From: Parietaria judaica
Lineage: Eukaryota > Streptophyta > Magnoliopsida > Rosales > Urticaceae
Assembly: GCA_954871525.1 (NCBI GenBank)
Contig: OX940864.1
Location: 19,214,001 to 19,278,000 of the forward strand
Reading direction: 5' to 3'
Length of the DNA: 64,000 bases
Numbering within the stretch: the first letter of the stretch is position 1; every line of letters begins with the position of its first letter. Made by a program: the position numbers and the translations under genes. Below, piece after piece: positions 31,440 through 43,520 of the stretch. The notes under the pieces were generated by a model. It saw nothing but the letters and a program-made list of their open reading frames with translations, searched no databases and had not been told where the DNA came from.

Positions 31440-32694
31440 TACTTTGTTCATAAGCCAATATTCATATAGAAAGCTTCATATACGTTTTTTTACCTGTTTA
31501 AAATTTTTAGTGGAATAGGACCCCTCTTAAAATACAAACATAAAATATCATTAGACATATAAATTTTTTAATTTTGTAATATATATAAAAAAAAAAAAAG
31601 TTGTGGCCACGCAAAATGAAACCTATAATATAACAATTAACACATAGTCTAAATAAATATTAGAAAAGAGTTTGTGTGACAAATGGAATTGATGCAAACT
31701 TACCAACACGATAGTATTTTTTACAATATTCATTCTAGAGAATAAGGAAAGAGGATTATAAATATTTATTTTCATCACCCAAAGACTCTATTTATAAAGT
31801 ATTAAAAATAAGATGAAAAGACATAACTTTAATTTACACTTGACATAAATACAAATAAATGTTTACTCATAAATAAGAGAAATCAAAAGTCTTAACATTT
31901 ATCTTATAATATGAAAGATCAAAGGTCTTGCAATTGATAATTATGATACTCATTCAAAAAAATAACCTAAAGTATTCATAAAAAAAAAAAAAACCTTCGT
32001 ATGAAGTATTCCATGTTAAACAACGCAACATAATTCGTAGAATAAAAAGTCTTTTGATTTTGGATGAGGATGAAATGTTACTTAACAATAATGAATTAAT
32101 TTATACACATTAGAGACAATTCAAAACTCTTTTCTTGTAATCCATGTTAAACATCGTTGCATAATTTGTAAAATAAAAAGTCTTGATTTTGGATGAGGAT
32201 GAAATGCTACTTAATAATAATGATATGATCTACACAGATTAAGACAATTTAAAACTCTTTTTTCTTGATGATCAATCAATTATAATCACCTCTTAATAAG
32301 AATTACAAATTCTAGAAAAAATAGAATTCTTATGAAGCCATCACTTGTGAGTTATGAAAAAAATTAGAATTCTCAATATTTGAATTTTATAATACCATGT
32401 CACTTGTGAGTTTCTCATTTTATAATATATATATATATATATATATATTATTAAAAAAAATTGTAAATTTGAAAATTGTAGAAATTGAGGATTCTCAAAT
32501 CCTTGGCTTTTTAGGCTACTAAAACTTTAAAGACATCTTTAATATATATATAGATTTAAATTTAATTCAAAATTCTAGAAAAATAGCATTTGAAGATGCC
32601 ATTATAAAAAATTTGTTGAGAAAACTTGTCTCCATATATATATATATATATATATTTAATTGAGAATTGAGACATTAACTCACAAATTGTGATA
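31440..32694. other. AT-rich intergenic with a 133-bp tandem duplication
   Basis: At 32,008-32,140 and 32,141-32,270 a segment is duplicated in tandem (shared CCATGTTAAACA, AATAAAAAGTCTT, GATTTTGGATGAGGATGAAA, CAATT-AAAACTCTTTT). A TA run lies at 32,424-32,448 and another at 32,635-32,656. No gene was seen. Confidence 0.55.
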
Positions 32695-32703
32695 TAAATA
32701 ATA

Positions 32704-34099
32704 AGAAAAACCCATGAAATGCCCAAAAATCACATAAGGTTTAAGGGAATTGCCCACACTTTCAAACAATTCATTTATACCCATTTTAAAAATATTTTGG
32801 ACCATATTAGCCCTGATTTTAATTGTATTTTTATATTTTCGTTTATTTATTAATTATTAAATTTTTTAATTTTGATTTTATATTTTCCTAAAATTATGGT
32901 TGAATTCTTTCCCTATTTATCATATTTTCATTTAATTTGCTACTTTGACCAAAATTTCCCCTAATTTATCTCTTTATTCTCGTCTCCTCTCTCTCTCTCC
33001 TCCTTCTTCTTCGTCTGGTCACACTCCTCTACGTATACAAAGCAAGCCAAAGGCAGTTGGGCTGGTTTGCCTGGTGGAGAAAATGAGTTCGTTAGCCTCC
33101 TCGCTCGGCGCAGCCAAATGCAGCCTCGCCGCCGCCAAGCCACACCGAGCCCTCGCCGGAGCCACCACGAGCTTCAAGCCTCTCGCTGCTTCCCAAGCCA
33201 CTCCCGGGAATCTTCGCGCGGCGAGGTCGTTACGGAAACGAGAAGCGATTGGGCTGAACCTGTAGTTCGGGGTGATGGAAGCGTTTTTCAAGCCTTGGGC
33301 CATGGCTGCTGAGTGCGACTTCACCGTGGCTCCATCGGGGCTTGCTTTCTGCGATCTCTGTAAATTTATTTACAGTTTTTTTTAAATATATTTACAGTTT
33401 TAAGGAAATAAATTTGATTTGTAATTTAGTTTACAGGATTTTGGATTGGTAATGTTTATTAGATTGGTAATATTTTTTGTAAATAGTGCTACCAAAGTTT
33501 TTGTCAATGCTTTTACACGATTAATACAGTTTATATAGCTACAAGTTTTTGTAAATGTTTTTACAAGATTAATACAGGTTAAACAAGTTTTGGTAAATGC
33601 TTTTGTAAATGGTTTTATACAGGTTTAATACAGTTTTTTTTTTAACAATATTTACAGTTTTATAACTACAGCTTTATTAAAATTTCGTAAATTGATTTAC
33701 TGTAAATATAGAATCGTAAATATAGGTTGATTGGTAAATAAATTTACAGTTTGATATTGGTAAATATAGAATCGTAAAAGCATACTGATTAATATATAAA
33801 GTTTGATATTCATTAGCATACTGATTAATAGGGAGAAAAAAATTCAAAAATAATTAAGGAAAGATTAAGATTAATCAGTTATTCTATTTAGCTACATTTA
33901 AGGAAAAAAAATATTTTGATTTTATTAATTAATTCGAATTATTAATTAATTTTAAACATAATTTAAATGCTAAATATTAATTAATTTGAAGGGTATATTA
34001 GTCTATATTTTAATTAATGGGTTGTTTGGATTACCATAAATAGAAATGGGCATTTTTTCGAAACCTTGAGTCACAAATGGGCATTTGGCTAATTTACCC
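32704..34099. mobile_element. Pack-MULE-like element carrying an FKBP13 fragment
   Basis: Flanked by a perfect 9-bp TSD TAAATAATA (32,695-32,703 and 34,100-34,108), as expected for a Mutator-like element. The inverted ends are diverged but colinear over about 80 bp (AAATGCCCA...AAGGTTT...GCCCA...TTTAT on both). The AT-rich shell encloses a GC-rich insert (about 32,975-33,360) of plant gene origin. The middle (33,370-33,800) repeats TTTACAGTTT and GTAAAT-TTTTAC words. No transposase. Confidence 0.82.
33083..33360 (+). pseudogene. Captured 5' fragment of a chloroplast FKBP13-type immunophilin gene
   Basis: Begins MSSLASSLGAAKCSLAAAKP, a Ser/Ala/Lys-rich chloroplast transit peptide, continues through RSLRKREAIGLNL, an in-frame TAG at about 33,263, then in the same frame AAECDFTVAPSGLAFCD. 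The last block is diagnostic of the lumenal FKBP13 (Arabidopsis has SCEFSVSPSGLAFCD by recall). Everything after FCD, that is the whole peptidyl-prolyl isomerase domain, is missing: unrelated AT-rich MULE sequence follows. With the stop and the lost domain it cannot make an enzyme. It is a typical exon-1 capture by a Pack-MULE. Confidence 0.82.
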
Positions 34100-34611
34100 T
34101 AAATAATATATTGGTTTGTGCAAATGGTAATGCCATATATTCATTAGTTTCAATTATTAATATGATTAAGGTTGCAAGTATTAAAAAACACGCCACTTGA
34201 TTACCATTTTACTCGATACATTAAATAATATTTAAAGTATACACTAATCTCAATACATTAAATTGGTGATAAATAAATTATTTTAAAAAAATCTAAAAAT
34301 GTAGAAATTGATGATTGTCAAATCCTTGGCTTATTAGACAACTAATTTATTGTGAGTAGATTTTGCTTTTATATATATATAGATTTATTGGGTATTTATT
34401 TGTGTATTTTTTTTTTTTATAGAAATCATGAGCACCATTTGTGTTATTTGAAAATTGTTAATGAATTAACAATTCTTATCCTTAGCCTCAACACTTGAAA
34501 GTACTTGAATAATAATATTTTTCATTAATTCATCAACGTATGTTCGTATCATCAATCTCGGAGTTGAATTCTGAAAGAAAAGAAAAAAAAACTTCACCTA
34601 AAATAAAAATC

Positions 34612-34690
34612 TAGCTCAGCCACTGGGTTTGAACCCGATACTTCTTGGAGATCTATGAAGTGGAATTTACCACTAAACTAGGTAAGTTTG
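34612..34690 (-). other. tRNA-derived SINE-like head
   Basis: The minus strand has TAGTTTAGTGGTAAATTCC (A-box-like) and, about 40 bp later, CGGGTTCAAACCC (B box). A T-rich stretch follows. It resembles the 5' head of a plant SINE; no TSD was identified. True tRNA folding was not achieved. Confidence 0.45.
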
Positions 34691-34699
34691 GTTGCACAA

Positions 34700-35923
34700 G
34701 GATTATTTTCACCTAATTTACAAAAAAATCTTTTAGTTATTTAAACTCACTAATTCGAACTAAATTAAAATAAAGACAAAGATACAAAAGAGGAACCTAG
34801 CACGTGAATGAGAATAAATATGTACTACAAGCAGTTACTATACTTGAATGCGTAATAAATAAATGTCTAGGTCAGCATAAAAAAATAAACATTACTATAA
34901 ATTTACCATAAAAATCGATTTCGGTGAAAAAAGAAATAAGTATGTCAAGTGTCAATCAATAATTTTGTATGTGTTGTTTTTGTTGTATATGTTGTTTCTG
35001 CCAAAGAAAAATCATATAATACAAATTTTATAAATAAATATAATCATAAGTTTTATTCAAATTTGAAATCTTTTTTGTATAACGTGACATGTACATTCAT
35101 GTTGGGTGGCCAACAAACCAATTTTTCTATCCAAGTCAAATATATTTAAATAAATTAAAGTGTAATTGGCATTGTTGCCCCTAAACTTTACACGTTGTTA
35201 CAATTTATCTCTTAAAAAAAAAAAAAAAACAGAAATATTAACTTACGTGCATATATAATTCTTTTGAGGTTATTTCTATCAATTTTATTATTTTTCAAAT
35301 ATTGTCCGACTTTTTACTATTCTTCGTATAATCTAATATATTGATATTATTGCGTGGACCGTAGCTAATTAACAAAAGTACATTCGGATAAAAAGTAACG
35401 TGTAGCTCGACATTTAGAATATTTTTTCATTTTTTTTTTATGTGCGGAGAGCTAAGATGCTAACATTTTTTAATGTAGAGAGGGCGTATTTGCTAAAATA
35501 TGATTTTTCAGTTGGAAAATTGTACCAACATGCAAAATATATGGTGCATTATTGACTATTATTTACATGCTTGAAAGAGTCGGCAAGATTGCAATTATTC
35601 ATATTCTTTTCCCAATGTTATTATAATAATAGAGAGAATCATAACATTAACAATTATAAATGGATGTGAGTTTTAGACACGTTAGGAGCTAGGTTTGTTT
35701 GCCTTGGAATTTTGTTTGAAAATTTTCTTATTTAATTTATTTATAATGATTTCATATAATTACAACAATTTTGTACATATTAGCGAAAGTTTATCAAATA
35801 AATCAAACCCAGATAATTAGTTGAGATAAAAAGAATATCGGTCCAAATATAAAATGATTGTGAAAGAGGTGATTATATTTATGTCATTTCATTTCATTTC
35901 ACCACTCTTGTTATTTTAGTCCT
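34700..35923. other. AT-rich intergenic, nothing recognised
   Basis: No gene, RNA gene or element with definable ends was seen. The short open frame at 34,949-35,149 is low-complexity. Confidence 0.4.
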
Positions 35924-35931
35924 ACGAATTC

Positions 35932-36668
35932 TAGAGGTGAAACCGGTACCGATAACCGGTAAATTAGTTTTTTTGGGTCTCGGAATTGAAAATTCGAGAT
36001 ATTTTTTTTTTGGTATTGGTATCGGTTCTAAATTTTCTTGGTTTTTTATCAAACCGAGACCAAGACCGAAATCGAGAAAAAAGAAAAGAAAATCGAGAAA
36101 TAAACCGAGACATAAACCGGGAAAAATCTTGGGAAAAATCTAAAAATAATACAAAATACCATGTCCGAAATATAAAATACATGTCTAATACATAAAAACA
36201 TCCAACATAATAAAACCATGTCATATATTTTTCTTTAATTTTGATTACGCCTTGTCCTTTTTCTTGTCCATTTTACTACTACCACCGGTACGAGCGGAAT
36301 AAACAATTTAAAGAGATTTGCGTTTAAAGAAAGATAAAAGCAGCGTTATTATATATATATACACACAATGTTACAATTGACATAGACATATATATGATAA
36401 AAAATAGTTGTATACACTGTTGTCGGTATGACTTTAGTATGGCTTTAGATAATAAAAAATAGTTGTATACACCGGAACCGATACCGATACCAAAATTCGA
36501 GAAATATGCTTTAGTATCGGTTCTCGGTATCAGTATCGGAAACCGATAACCGATAAGTATCGGTTCTTGGTTTTAAACTAAATTTATCGGATTTTTTTGA
36601 AAACCGATCCGAGATCAATACCGAAACCGAGACAATACCGAGAAACGGTTACAAAATTTTTACCCCTA
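35932..36668. mobile_element. 737-bp non-autonomous hAT-type element
   Basis: Ends TAGAGGTGAAA and (reverse complement) TAGGGGTAAAAA, flanked by a perfect 8-bp TSD ACGAATTC (35,924-35,931 and 36,669-36,676). Subterminal regions are filled with ACCGATA/TATCGGT and ACCGAGAC words in both orientations. No coding capacity. Confidence 0.88.
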
Positions 36669-36828
36669 ACGAATTCTTCACCTTAGAAGAAAATAAATTA
36701 GAAAATGAAATATAGAGATACGACATTAAATACCTATAAATAAGTTATATACTGTTAACTAAAGATAAATGTTTAATGCATAAATCACAATAAATTCTAA
36801 ATAGATTCAAATTTATATAAATCAATTC

Positions 36829-37637
36829 ACGACGTGAAAATTTTGTACTCGGTTCCCGAATTTTTCCCGGTTCTGGTCCCGGTACCGGACCATTTTTGGC
36901 AAAAAATCAGTTTTTTCTTTTTACTATAACCTAAAAAGGGACGTCCCGGTTCCAGTTTGAAAAACCAAAACCAAAACCAATTCAAAATATGAAATTCCCG
37001 GTTTTCTTGTCCCGGTTCCGGTTTTATGCCATTTTTTTAGCATGTCATTTCTTATAAGTCGTTTACTATTAGGGTTTTAATCCATTTTTTTTTTCCAGCC
37101 CATTATTTTAACATGTCATTTATTTTTCAGCAATTACTCGGTATTTTATTTAACATGTCATTTCTTATATGTCGTTTTGTTATAAAAAATAATTTGTTTG
37201 TAATCGGTATTTACTATTTAACATTTTAGACTCGGTTTTTTGCACTGAGATTTGGATTTGGCATTGTGAAGTTCACGACGTGAACTCGGATCTTGCATTT
37301 GTTTATTTTGTATTTTGCTTTTGTACTCGGATTTGGTATTTTATATTTTGGATTTACTCGGATTTGGTAATTTGCATTTTGGATTTGGTTTTTTTCATGT
37401 TTCTATTTTGGATTTTGTCCCGGATTTGTCCCGGTTTTCGTCCTGAATTTTTTGGTCCTAAAAAAATCGGGATTTTAATCGGTGTCCTGGTCCCGGTCCC
37501 GGTCCCGGTTCTGATTTAAAACAAAAACAAGGACTTTTCAGAACCAGAACCAAAACCGGGACAGAAAACTGTGTCCTAATTTTTCCGGGACAGGGACAAA
37601 AAATAGTCAAATTCCCGATTCCCGGTTCAGGTTTCAG
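36829..37637. repeat. Third hAT-like repeat, left end not found
   Basis: Rich in CCCGGTTCC/GGTCCCGG words in both orientations; the right end, on the reverse strand, reads CAGGGCTGAAACC, close to the 28.4-kb element's TAGGGCTG end. The left part starts near TTCACGACGTGAA, a perfect palindrome that recurs at 37,271. No TSD found, so it is probably truncated or rearranged. Confidence 0.45.
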
Positions 37638-37639
37638 CC

Positions 37640-38675
37640 CTGGTATAAACATTCCTTGATTTAGAATCCAAGTAAAGCCACTATTAGTGCTTTGATTAAG
37701 CAGTGAGAAACCACAGTGAAATTGGCAAGAACGAGCAAGTAAAGTAAAAATGAAAAGAACAATTGCCATAAACACTTAAAATCGTGAAATTTGCGTTTTT
37801 CGCAAAGTAGTCGCTTGTCTTCATCAAAATCACAACACGACCAAGTGAAGTAAAATGAATAAAAAATAAAAATACATGGATAAGACCTAATGCGGCCTGA
37901 TAAAATTCAGATTCACAAATTCTGAATCTTAAAATCTACGGTCATTGATAAAAAAAAAAAAAAAAAAAATTAGAATCAATTTTTTGCTAAAAACCCGAAA
38001 CTAGTTTTCTTGATATATAAGAAAACTTTTTTTTTTTTTTTTTGAAATCGCAAAAACGGAACTGGATTCGTTCCGTTATTGTATTTGCCGGGTAAAATGG
38101 AGTCTGTGGTGACTGGTGATTCATCCCAGAGTTAGAGGAAGAAGAAGAGACTGTAAAAAAAATATCATAAGATAGTGGGACCCACTAAAGGAGTGGGGAC
38201 ACACCAAACCAAATTAGCTGGCTTTCTTCTTCTTCACCATTGAAACCTTCTTCGCCAAGATCTCATCTTTTCCCCCCTCTCTCTCTACAAACCAAAAAGG
38301 AAGGAGAGAGAGAGACTCTGTAACTCCATTATTGCTGCGAAATCTATTTGTTTGGTTTTGTCGAAAGCAAAAAAGCGACAAATTCCGTCAAGTTAGAAGA
38401 CCCTTCGAGCTTCCTTGAGATCTGCCACTTTCTCAAGCAAAGGTCTGTTCTCTCTCTCTCCTCTCTTCTTGGGATGTGTTCCAGCGAGAAGAACCTTACA
38501 AAGTCTGCACATTTCAGCAACAAATTCGCTGTCTTTCGAATCTGGGCTTCGAACTATCCAGATTTTGAAAGCTACTAGGGTTGAAAGTTGTTGACTTTCT
38601 CATAAATTGTTGGATTGCTAATTTTGTGAGTGATTCTTGTCAATGTATTTTGAGCACCTTTGTTGTAGCTATACA

Positions 38676-38706
<31 letters not shown>

Positions 38707-38924
38707 GAATATTGAATCCGTAATCTATATCACGAGAGAGTTCAGTGGAAGTTGTTGACTTTCTGAGAAATTGTTGGATTTGGGTCAATGTAAAGCTAAG
38801 ATTGGTAATTTTGTGTGTGATTTTTTGTAGCTGTATATTTGTCTGTATATATATATATATATATAATTTTCTGAAATTTGATTTGTTGATGAAGGAGCAG
38901 GTGAAGACAGGGAATGATAAGAAG
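37640..38924 (+). promoter_or_regulatory. IQD gene upstream and leader region
   Basis: Contains poly-A and poly-T tracts, a CT/GA-rich segment (38,275-38,320) typical of a plant 5' untranslated region, and likely leader introns ending before 38,883. TG and TA dinucleotide runs occur at 38,677-38,707 and 38,847-38,864. The exact transcription start and leader exons are uncertain. Confidence 0.4.
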
Positions 38925-41877
38925 ATGGGAGGGAAAGGAAATTGGTTTTCGAATGTGAAGAAAGCTCTCAGCCCCGACTCCAAGGAGAAGAGAGACGAGG
39001 TTTTTCGAAAACGAAAACAGAGATCAATTCTCACTTGATCCATTATTTTCTAATTCTGGTATATGACTGTAATTGTTCTAAATTGTGAAAATTGCAATGA
39101 TTCAGAGGCCGGGGAAGTCGAAGAAGAAATGGTTCGGGAAGCAGAAGCACCCGAATCCGTACGCTCTGTCAGAAGCCGCCACATCACCGCCTCGGCCTCT
39201 GGAGGCGGAGGCAAGAGTGGCTAACGTAGAGGTCGAGCAGCGCAGCTATGAGCCTCTGGTCGCAGTTGCCGCCGCTCCGCCCCCAGAGCCGCCAGCGGCT
39301 GCTGTGGCTCCGCCACCTGCCCCGGAGGTTAATGTCGTCCAAACCCGTAGAGTTTCTCGGTTTGTCGGTGAATCGGGGGAAGAACTGGCGGCCATCAAGA
39401 TTCAAACGGCGTTCCGAGGATACTTGGTAAGGACAATATTTGTTGTACTAAAGATTCCGGATTCAGGAGAAATTTGTTCGGGTTTATTGTTATTAATGGA
39501 AATTTCACGTGTTTGAATACTGCCCTAGCTAATCCCAAATAGGAAAGTATTCGAAAACGCGCTCCGTGGATACTATAGATTACTCTTCCATAAAATCCTT
39601 TGTGTTTGTTGATCTTCTGTTTATTGCGTAATTATGAGTTTTAACATATCTGGGATAGATAGAGAAAGAAATTAAGATTCCGGGTTTATGGAGAAATTTA
39701 TTCCGGATATATTGTCATTGATGGAAATTTCACGTGTTTGACTAGCTAGTCGTAAATAAGAAAGTAATTGAAAAGCGATATTAAGATTACGAGTTTAGTG
39801 AAAAAACAATGTAATTCGTTACATTGTAATAAATAGAAATTTCACTTGCTTTAACATTCACACAGGAAAAGGTTATTTTTGTAATTATTCAAAAAAAAAA
39901 AATCAGGCAAGAAGAGCATTACGAGCGTTGAGAGGGCTGGTGAGGCTGAAGCAACTGATGGAAGGATCGGTTGTGAAGCGGCAAGCAGCGAGTACTCTGA
40001 AGTGCATGCAGACTCTCGCCCGTGTGCAGTCTCAGATCCGTTCGAGAAGAGTCCGGATGTTGGAGGAGAATCAAGCTCTCCAGAGGCAGATCCTCCAGAA
40101 ACATGCTAAAGATCTCGACGGATTCCGGGTTTGTTAATCTATCTGTCTATCTATTATTGTTTCAGAAAGTCAAAATTTGGTGAAAAATCCGTGTTTCCGT
40201 TTTATGATTCGATCTGGTATTGTACCTTTTTTTTGAGAGGGTGCTATTTTTGGAATAAAGTCTTGAAAATGTGAAGAAAAAAAAATCTCTAGGGCAGTAG
40301 GGTTTGCTCCCTCTCTATTTCCGGCGCCGTCGGAACTGTTTCGGATTTCAGAATTGAAATTGCATTGGGTCTTTACTCTCTATCATGGTGATGAAAAATT
40401 TATATAAATATAGTTCTGTTGTACTCTTAGGATCCGATCGTACCATTCGAGAGACACTATATTCGCAAATAAAAATTTTTAAAACAGTAAAAAGATGGTG
40501 ATAAGGTTTCCTTGCATGAGTATCAGTATTGGAACTGTATTGGATTTTACAACTGTTTTTTAGACCAAAAAAAATGTTTATCAAGGTGGTGAAAAATCCA
40601 TATCCTTTATTGTCTGTTGCCGTTTTATGTTTCGATCCGGTATTGTACCTTTTCAAGAAGCTGCTATTTTTGGAAGTCTAGTCTTCGAGAAGCGAAAAAT
40701 AGCAAAAATAGCGGGTTGGTTCTCTTAGCGAATTATTTTGGAGATTCCAAATTGGGTTCAGATGAAACCGCCAAAGTGGTGAAAACCCCATATCTAATGT
40801 AGTTCCGTCGCCGTTTTATGATTCGAACGGGTATTATAATGTTTTGACGATGTTATTTTTTGAAACAAACTCTTCGAAACCGTGGTTTAACTTTCTCTGG
40901 GAAATGTAACAGCTTGGAGAGGAATGGGACGATAGCTTGCAATCCAAGGAACAACTCGAGGCGAGCCTGCTCAGCAAGTACGAGGCGTCTGTTAGGAGAG
41001 AGAGAGCGTTGGCTTATGCATTCTCTCACCAGGTATTTTCACCGAACTAAGCAATTTTAAGAAGATTAAGATACAGGAAACAGAAAAAAGATAAGAAATA
41101 AAAATTGAATAGCGGATAATAAACTCCGAATATCGATTCTGAAAAACTTCAGCTTTACAATAGGCACATAATAGTAATAAAGTTTGAAGTATTAGAATCT
41201 TATGTATGTAACTATATTTATAGCAAACCCTGAAGAATCCTTCGAAATCCACGAGCCCGATGTTCATGGACCCGCGAAACCCCACCTGGGGCTGGAGCTG
41301 GCTCGAGCGGTGGATGGCCGCCCGCCCGTGGGAGACTCGCCCTGCCGGCCCCGACTCCGACGCTGCCTCCGTCCGCAGCCGTTCCATCTCCGGCGGAGAG
41401 ATCAACAAGTCCTACGCCCGCTTCCTCCTCAACTCCGACACCGTCTCCTCTCCCACCGCCGCGGTCGCCGCTGCCCAGTCTCCGGCTACTCCGGCTCCCA
41501 AGCCGACTCCCCCGACGCCGACCAAACGGGTGAAGTCAGCGAGCCCAAGGGTGAGGGCTCTGGCAGAGGACGACGCAAGAAGCATGGCGAGCGCCCAGTC
41601 GGAGCGCCCAAGGCGGCACAGCATCGGCTCGGCAATCAGGGATGACGAGAGCCTCGCCAGCTCGCCGTCGCTGCCAAGCTACATGGTCGCGACCGAGTCG
41701 GCCCGGGCCAAGCTGAGGAACGGGTCGACGCCACCGGAGAAGGAGCCAGCGAAGAAGCGATTGTCATACCCGCCCTCTCCAGCCTCCAAGCCGCGGCGGC
41801 TCTCCGGTGGGCCCAAGGCGGACACGGCCTCGGTAACGTCCATGGCGACCGAGAGCAACAGCATCACCGTGGGATGA
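38925..41877 (+). CDS. IQ67-domain calmodulin-binding protein, IQD2/IQD3 type
   Basis: Five exons: 38,925-38,999, 39,106-39,426, 39,907-40,128, 40,913-41,032 and 41,224-41,877, all with GT-AG introns in phase 0, giving 463 residues (IQD2 of Arabidopsis is about 461 by recall). MGGKGNWFSNVKKALSPDSK is the family start; an in-frame ATG 36 bp upstream exists but is less typical. Pro/Ala-rich linker, then the IQ67 domain split by an intron in the normal place: AAIKIQTAFRGYL|ARRALRALRG and VKRQAASTLKCMQTLARVQ. Further on are RERALAYAFSHQ, NPTWGWSWLERWMAARPWE, and a Ser/Pro-rich basic C terminus with the DUF4005-like part (PSYMVATESARAKLRNGS). IQD proteins bind calmodulin and microtubules and act as scaffolds in cell-shape control; specific partners cannot be inferred. 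Confidence 0.94.
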
Positions 41878-42405
41878 GAAAGAGGGGATTTATTGGCAAT
41901 AAAGAGGCCTTTCAAATTTATGATAATTCTTTTGTGAATGATATGTGATTTGTGAGTTTGTGGTGGTTTAGGAGGGTAATTATGTCATATTTGTTTATTT
42001 GTGATATGGTTATTGCTTTTTCAACAACACTTGTTGTGATATGTCATAACTCTTGAACCATGTTTTTATTTTATGGTGATTTGTTTTTAATCTTATTGTG
42101 AGTTTCTTTGTGTTTTAGGAGGCTACTTATGTACATGTCATATTTCTTCATATCATTATGCAAGTCTATATTCAAGCTTCCACACTATTACACTGAAATA
42201 GAGACACCCATTTGAATTTAACATATTTTCACATTATTTTTTTTAATTTTCAAAATTATACCATATAGTATTATAACGTATTTGTAAACGGTGACGGAGT
42301 CGGGGCTAAAGTTTAATCGGGACACTCTGAAAGCAATACGCGAAAGGATTTTCCATTAGTTGGCAGTTTTTGAGCAAATTTGATTATTATTTTTTTTCAT
42401 TATCT
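41878..42405. other. IQD 3' region
   Basis: Downstream of the IQD stop codon the sequence is AT-rich, with TTTGTGA-TTG words and no open frame. It probably includes the 3' untranslated region up to about 42,150. Confidence 0.4.
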
Positions 42406-42780
42406 ATTTGCTTATAATATTCAATGACAAATTTATTAGACAATCGTAATATCTATAAATATAACTAACGAAAAAAATCACCTCCAAATTAAGTGAATGT
42501 TTTAATGAATTTAAGGTTAAACCATTAAGAATGAAAATAACAAATTGATCACTCTTGTTAATTACATGAAACCAATCGATCACTACACAAGCTAATCTGC
42601 GTAAAATTTGTGTGATATTTCATGAGTTTGTTAATTGATAAAACTAAATATATTACCAATGGATTGGACTTTTCACTCAAAATCCCACATTGATTAATTG
42701 ATTATTAATTTCTAACAATGACAATAATAAATATCTTGAGACAATTATTGCTAGATACCGTATGTTTCGAGTCTAGAGAC
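42406..42780. repeat. Dispersed repeat, copy B (copy A at 8.9 kb)
   Basis: Colinear with 8876-9215 over several blocks including AAATTAAGTGAATGTTTTAATG, TTAATTACATGAAACCAATCGA and GCTAGATACCGTATGT. It carries one extra segment of about 40 bp (near 42,510-42,550) relative to copy A. Class unknown. Confidence 0.7.
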
Positions 42781-42852
42781 ACATGTTTTCTCATCTAAAG
42801 ACCCGTGTAATTTAAGATATGATTAAAGCCTACATCAAATTTTTAATATTAA

Positions 42853-43055
42853 CTAGTGGACAACACCGCGGACAACACCGCGCGAAAGCGGAGGCAGGCG
42901 GCGACGGAGGTATTGGCTCGTTGGCTGGAGCGGAGGCAGGCGGCGACGGAGGTATCGGCTCGCTCGCCGTAGCAGAGGCAGGCGGCGACGGAGGTATCAG
43001 CTCGCTTGCCGGAGCGGAGGCAGCCGGCGACGGAAGTATCGGCGCGCGATAAATC
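42853..43055 (-). mobile_element. Helitron-like terminus with 42-bp GC-rich minisatellite
   Basis: The minus strand ends CGCGGTGTTGTCCACTAG followed by T, matching the terminus at 26,649 (CGCGGTGCCGTCCACTAG). A near-duplicate of the GACAACACCGCG motif precedes it. From 42,888 about 3.9 copies of a 42-bp unit (GCGGAGGCAGGCGGCGACGG...) follow. The unit is a multiple of three, so both strands stay open (AEAGGDGGIGSLAG repeats), but no start context or homologue supports a protein. Confidence 0.5.
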
Positions 43056-43310
43056 TTTAAGTAGAATATATTTTTTCAAATTTATTATTTAGAATGTGTG
43101 TTGTAGTCTGAAATATTTATATATACATAAGACTTTTGTTGTTTTAAGTACTAAATTAACTCTTTAACTTGATAGTTTTATTATAGGGCTTATTAGCAAA
43201 AGCCTCAATAAAATTCAAACTATTTAAAAAAGTACTCAAAGTTTCAATAATCCAAATTATACTCATTTTAAACTTTGTTTTCCCTAATTACCCTCAAATC
43301 ACTTTTCTCC

Positions 43311-43520
43311 CTCTTCTCCCTCTTCTCCTCCCTCGAGCTTTGCCCTAGCTTTCCTTCTCTCTCTCGCGATTCCTCGAGCTCTCTTCTCCCTCTTCTCCTC
43401 CCTCGAGCTTTGCCCTAGCTTTCCTTCTCTCTCTCGCGATTCCTCGAGCTCTCTTCTCCCTCTTCTCCTCCCTCGAGCTTTGCCCTAGCTTTCCTTCTCT
43501 CTCTCGCGATTCCTCGAGCT
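43311..43520 (+). repeat. Three perfect 70-bp tandem copies in the MULE leader
   Basis: A CT-rich 70-bp unit (contains CTCCCTCGAGCTTTGCCCTA and TCTCGCGATTCCTCGAGCT) occurs three times without differences that I can see. It lies just inside the left inverted repeat, in the presumed leader or promoter of the plus-strand gene. Perfect identity implies recent expansion or homogenisation. Confidence 0.9.

Noticed and set aside
42819..43052. Gly/Ala-rich protein AEAGGDGGIGSLAG repeats
   Set aside because: The 42-bp minisatellite is a multiple of three, which keeps frames open on both strands; no supporting start or homology.
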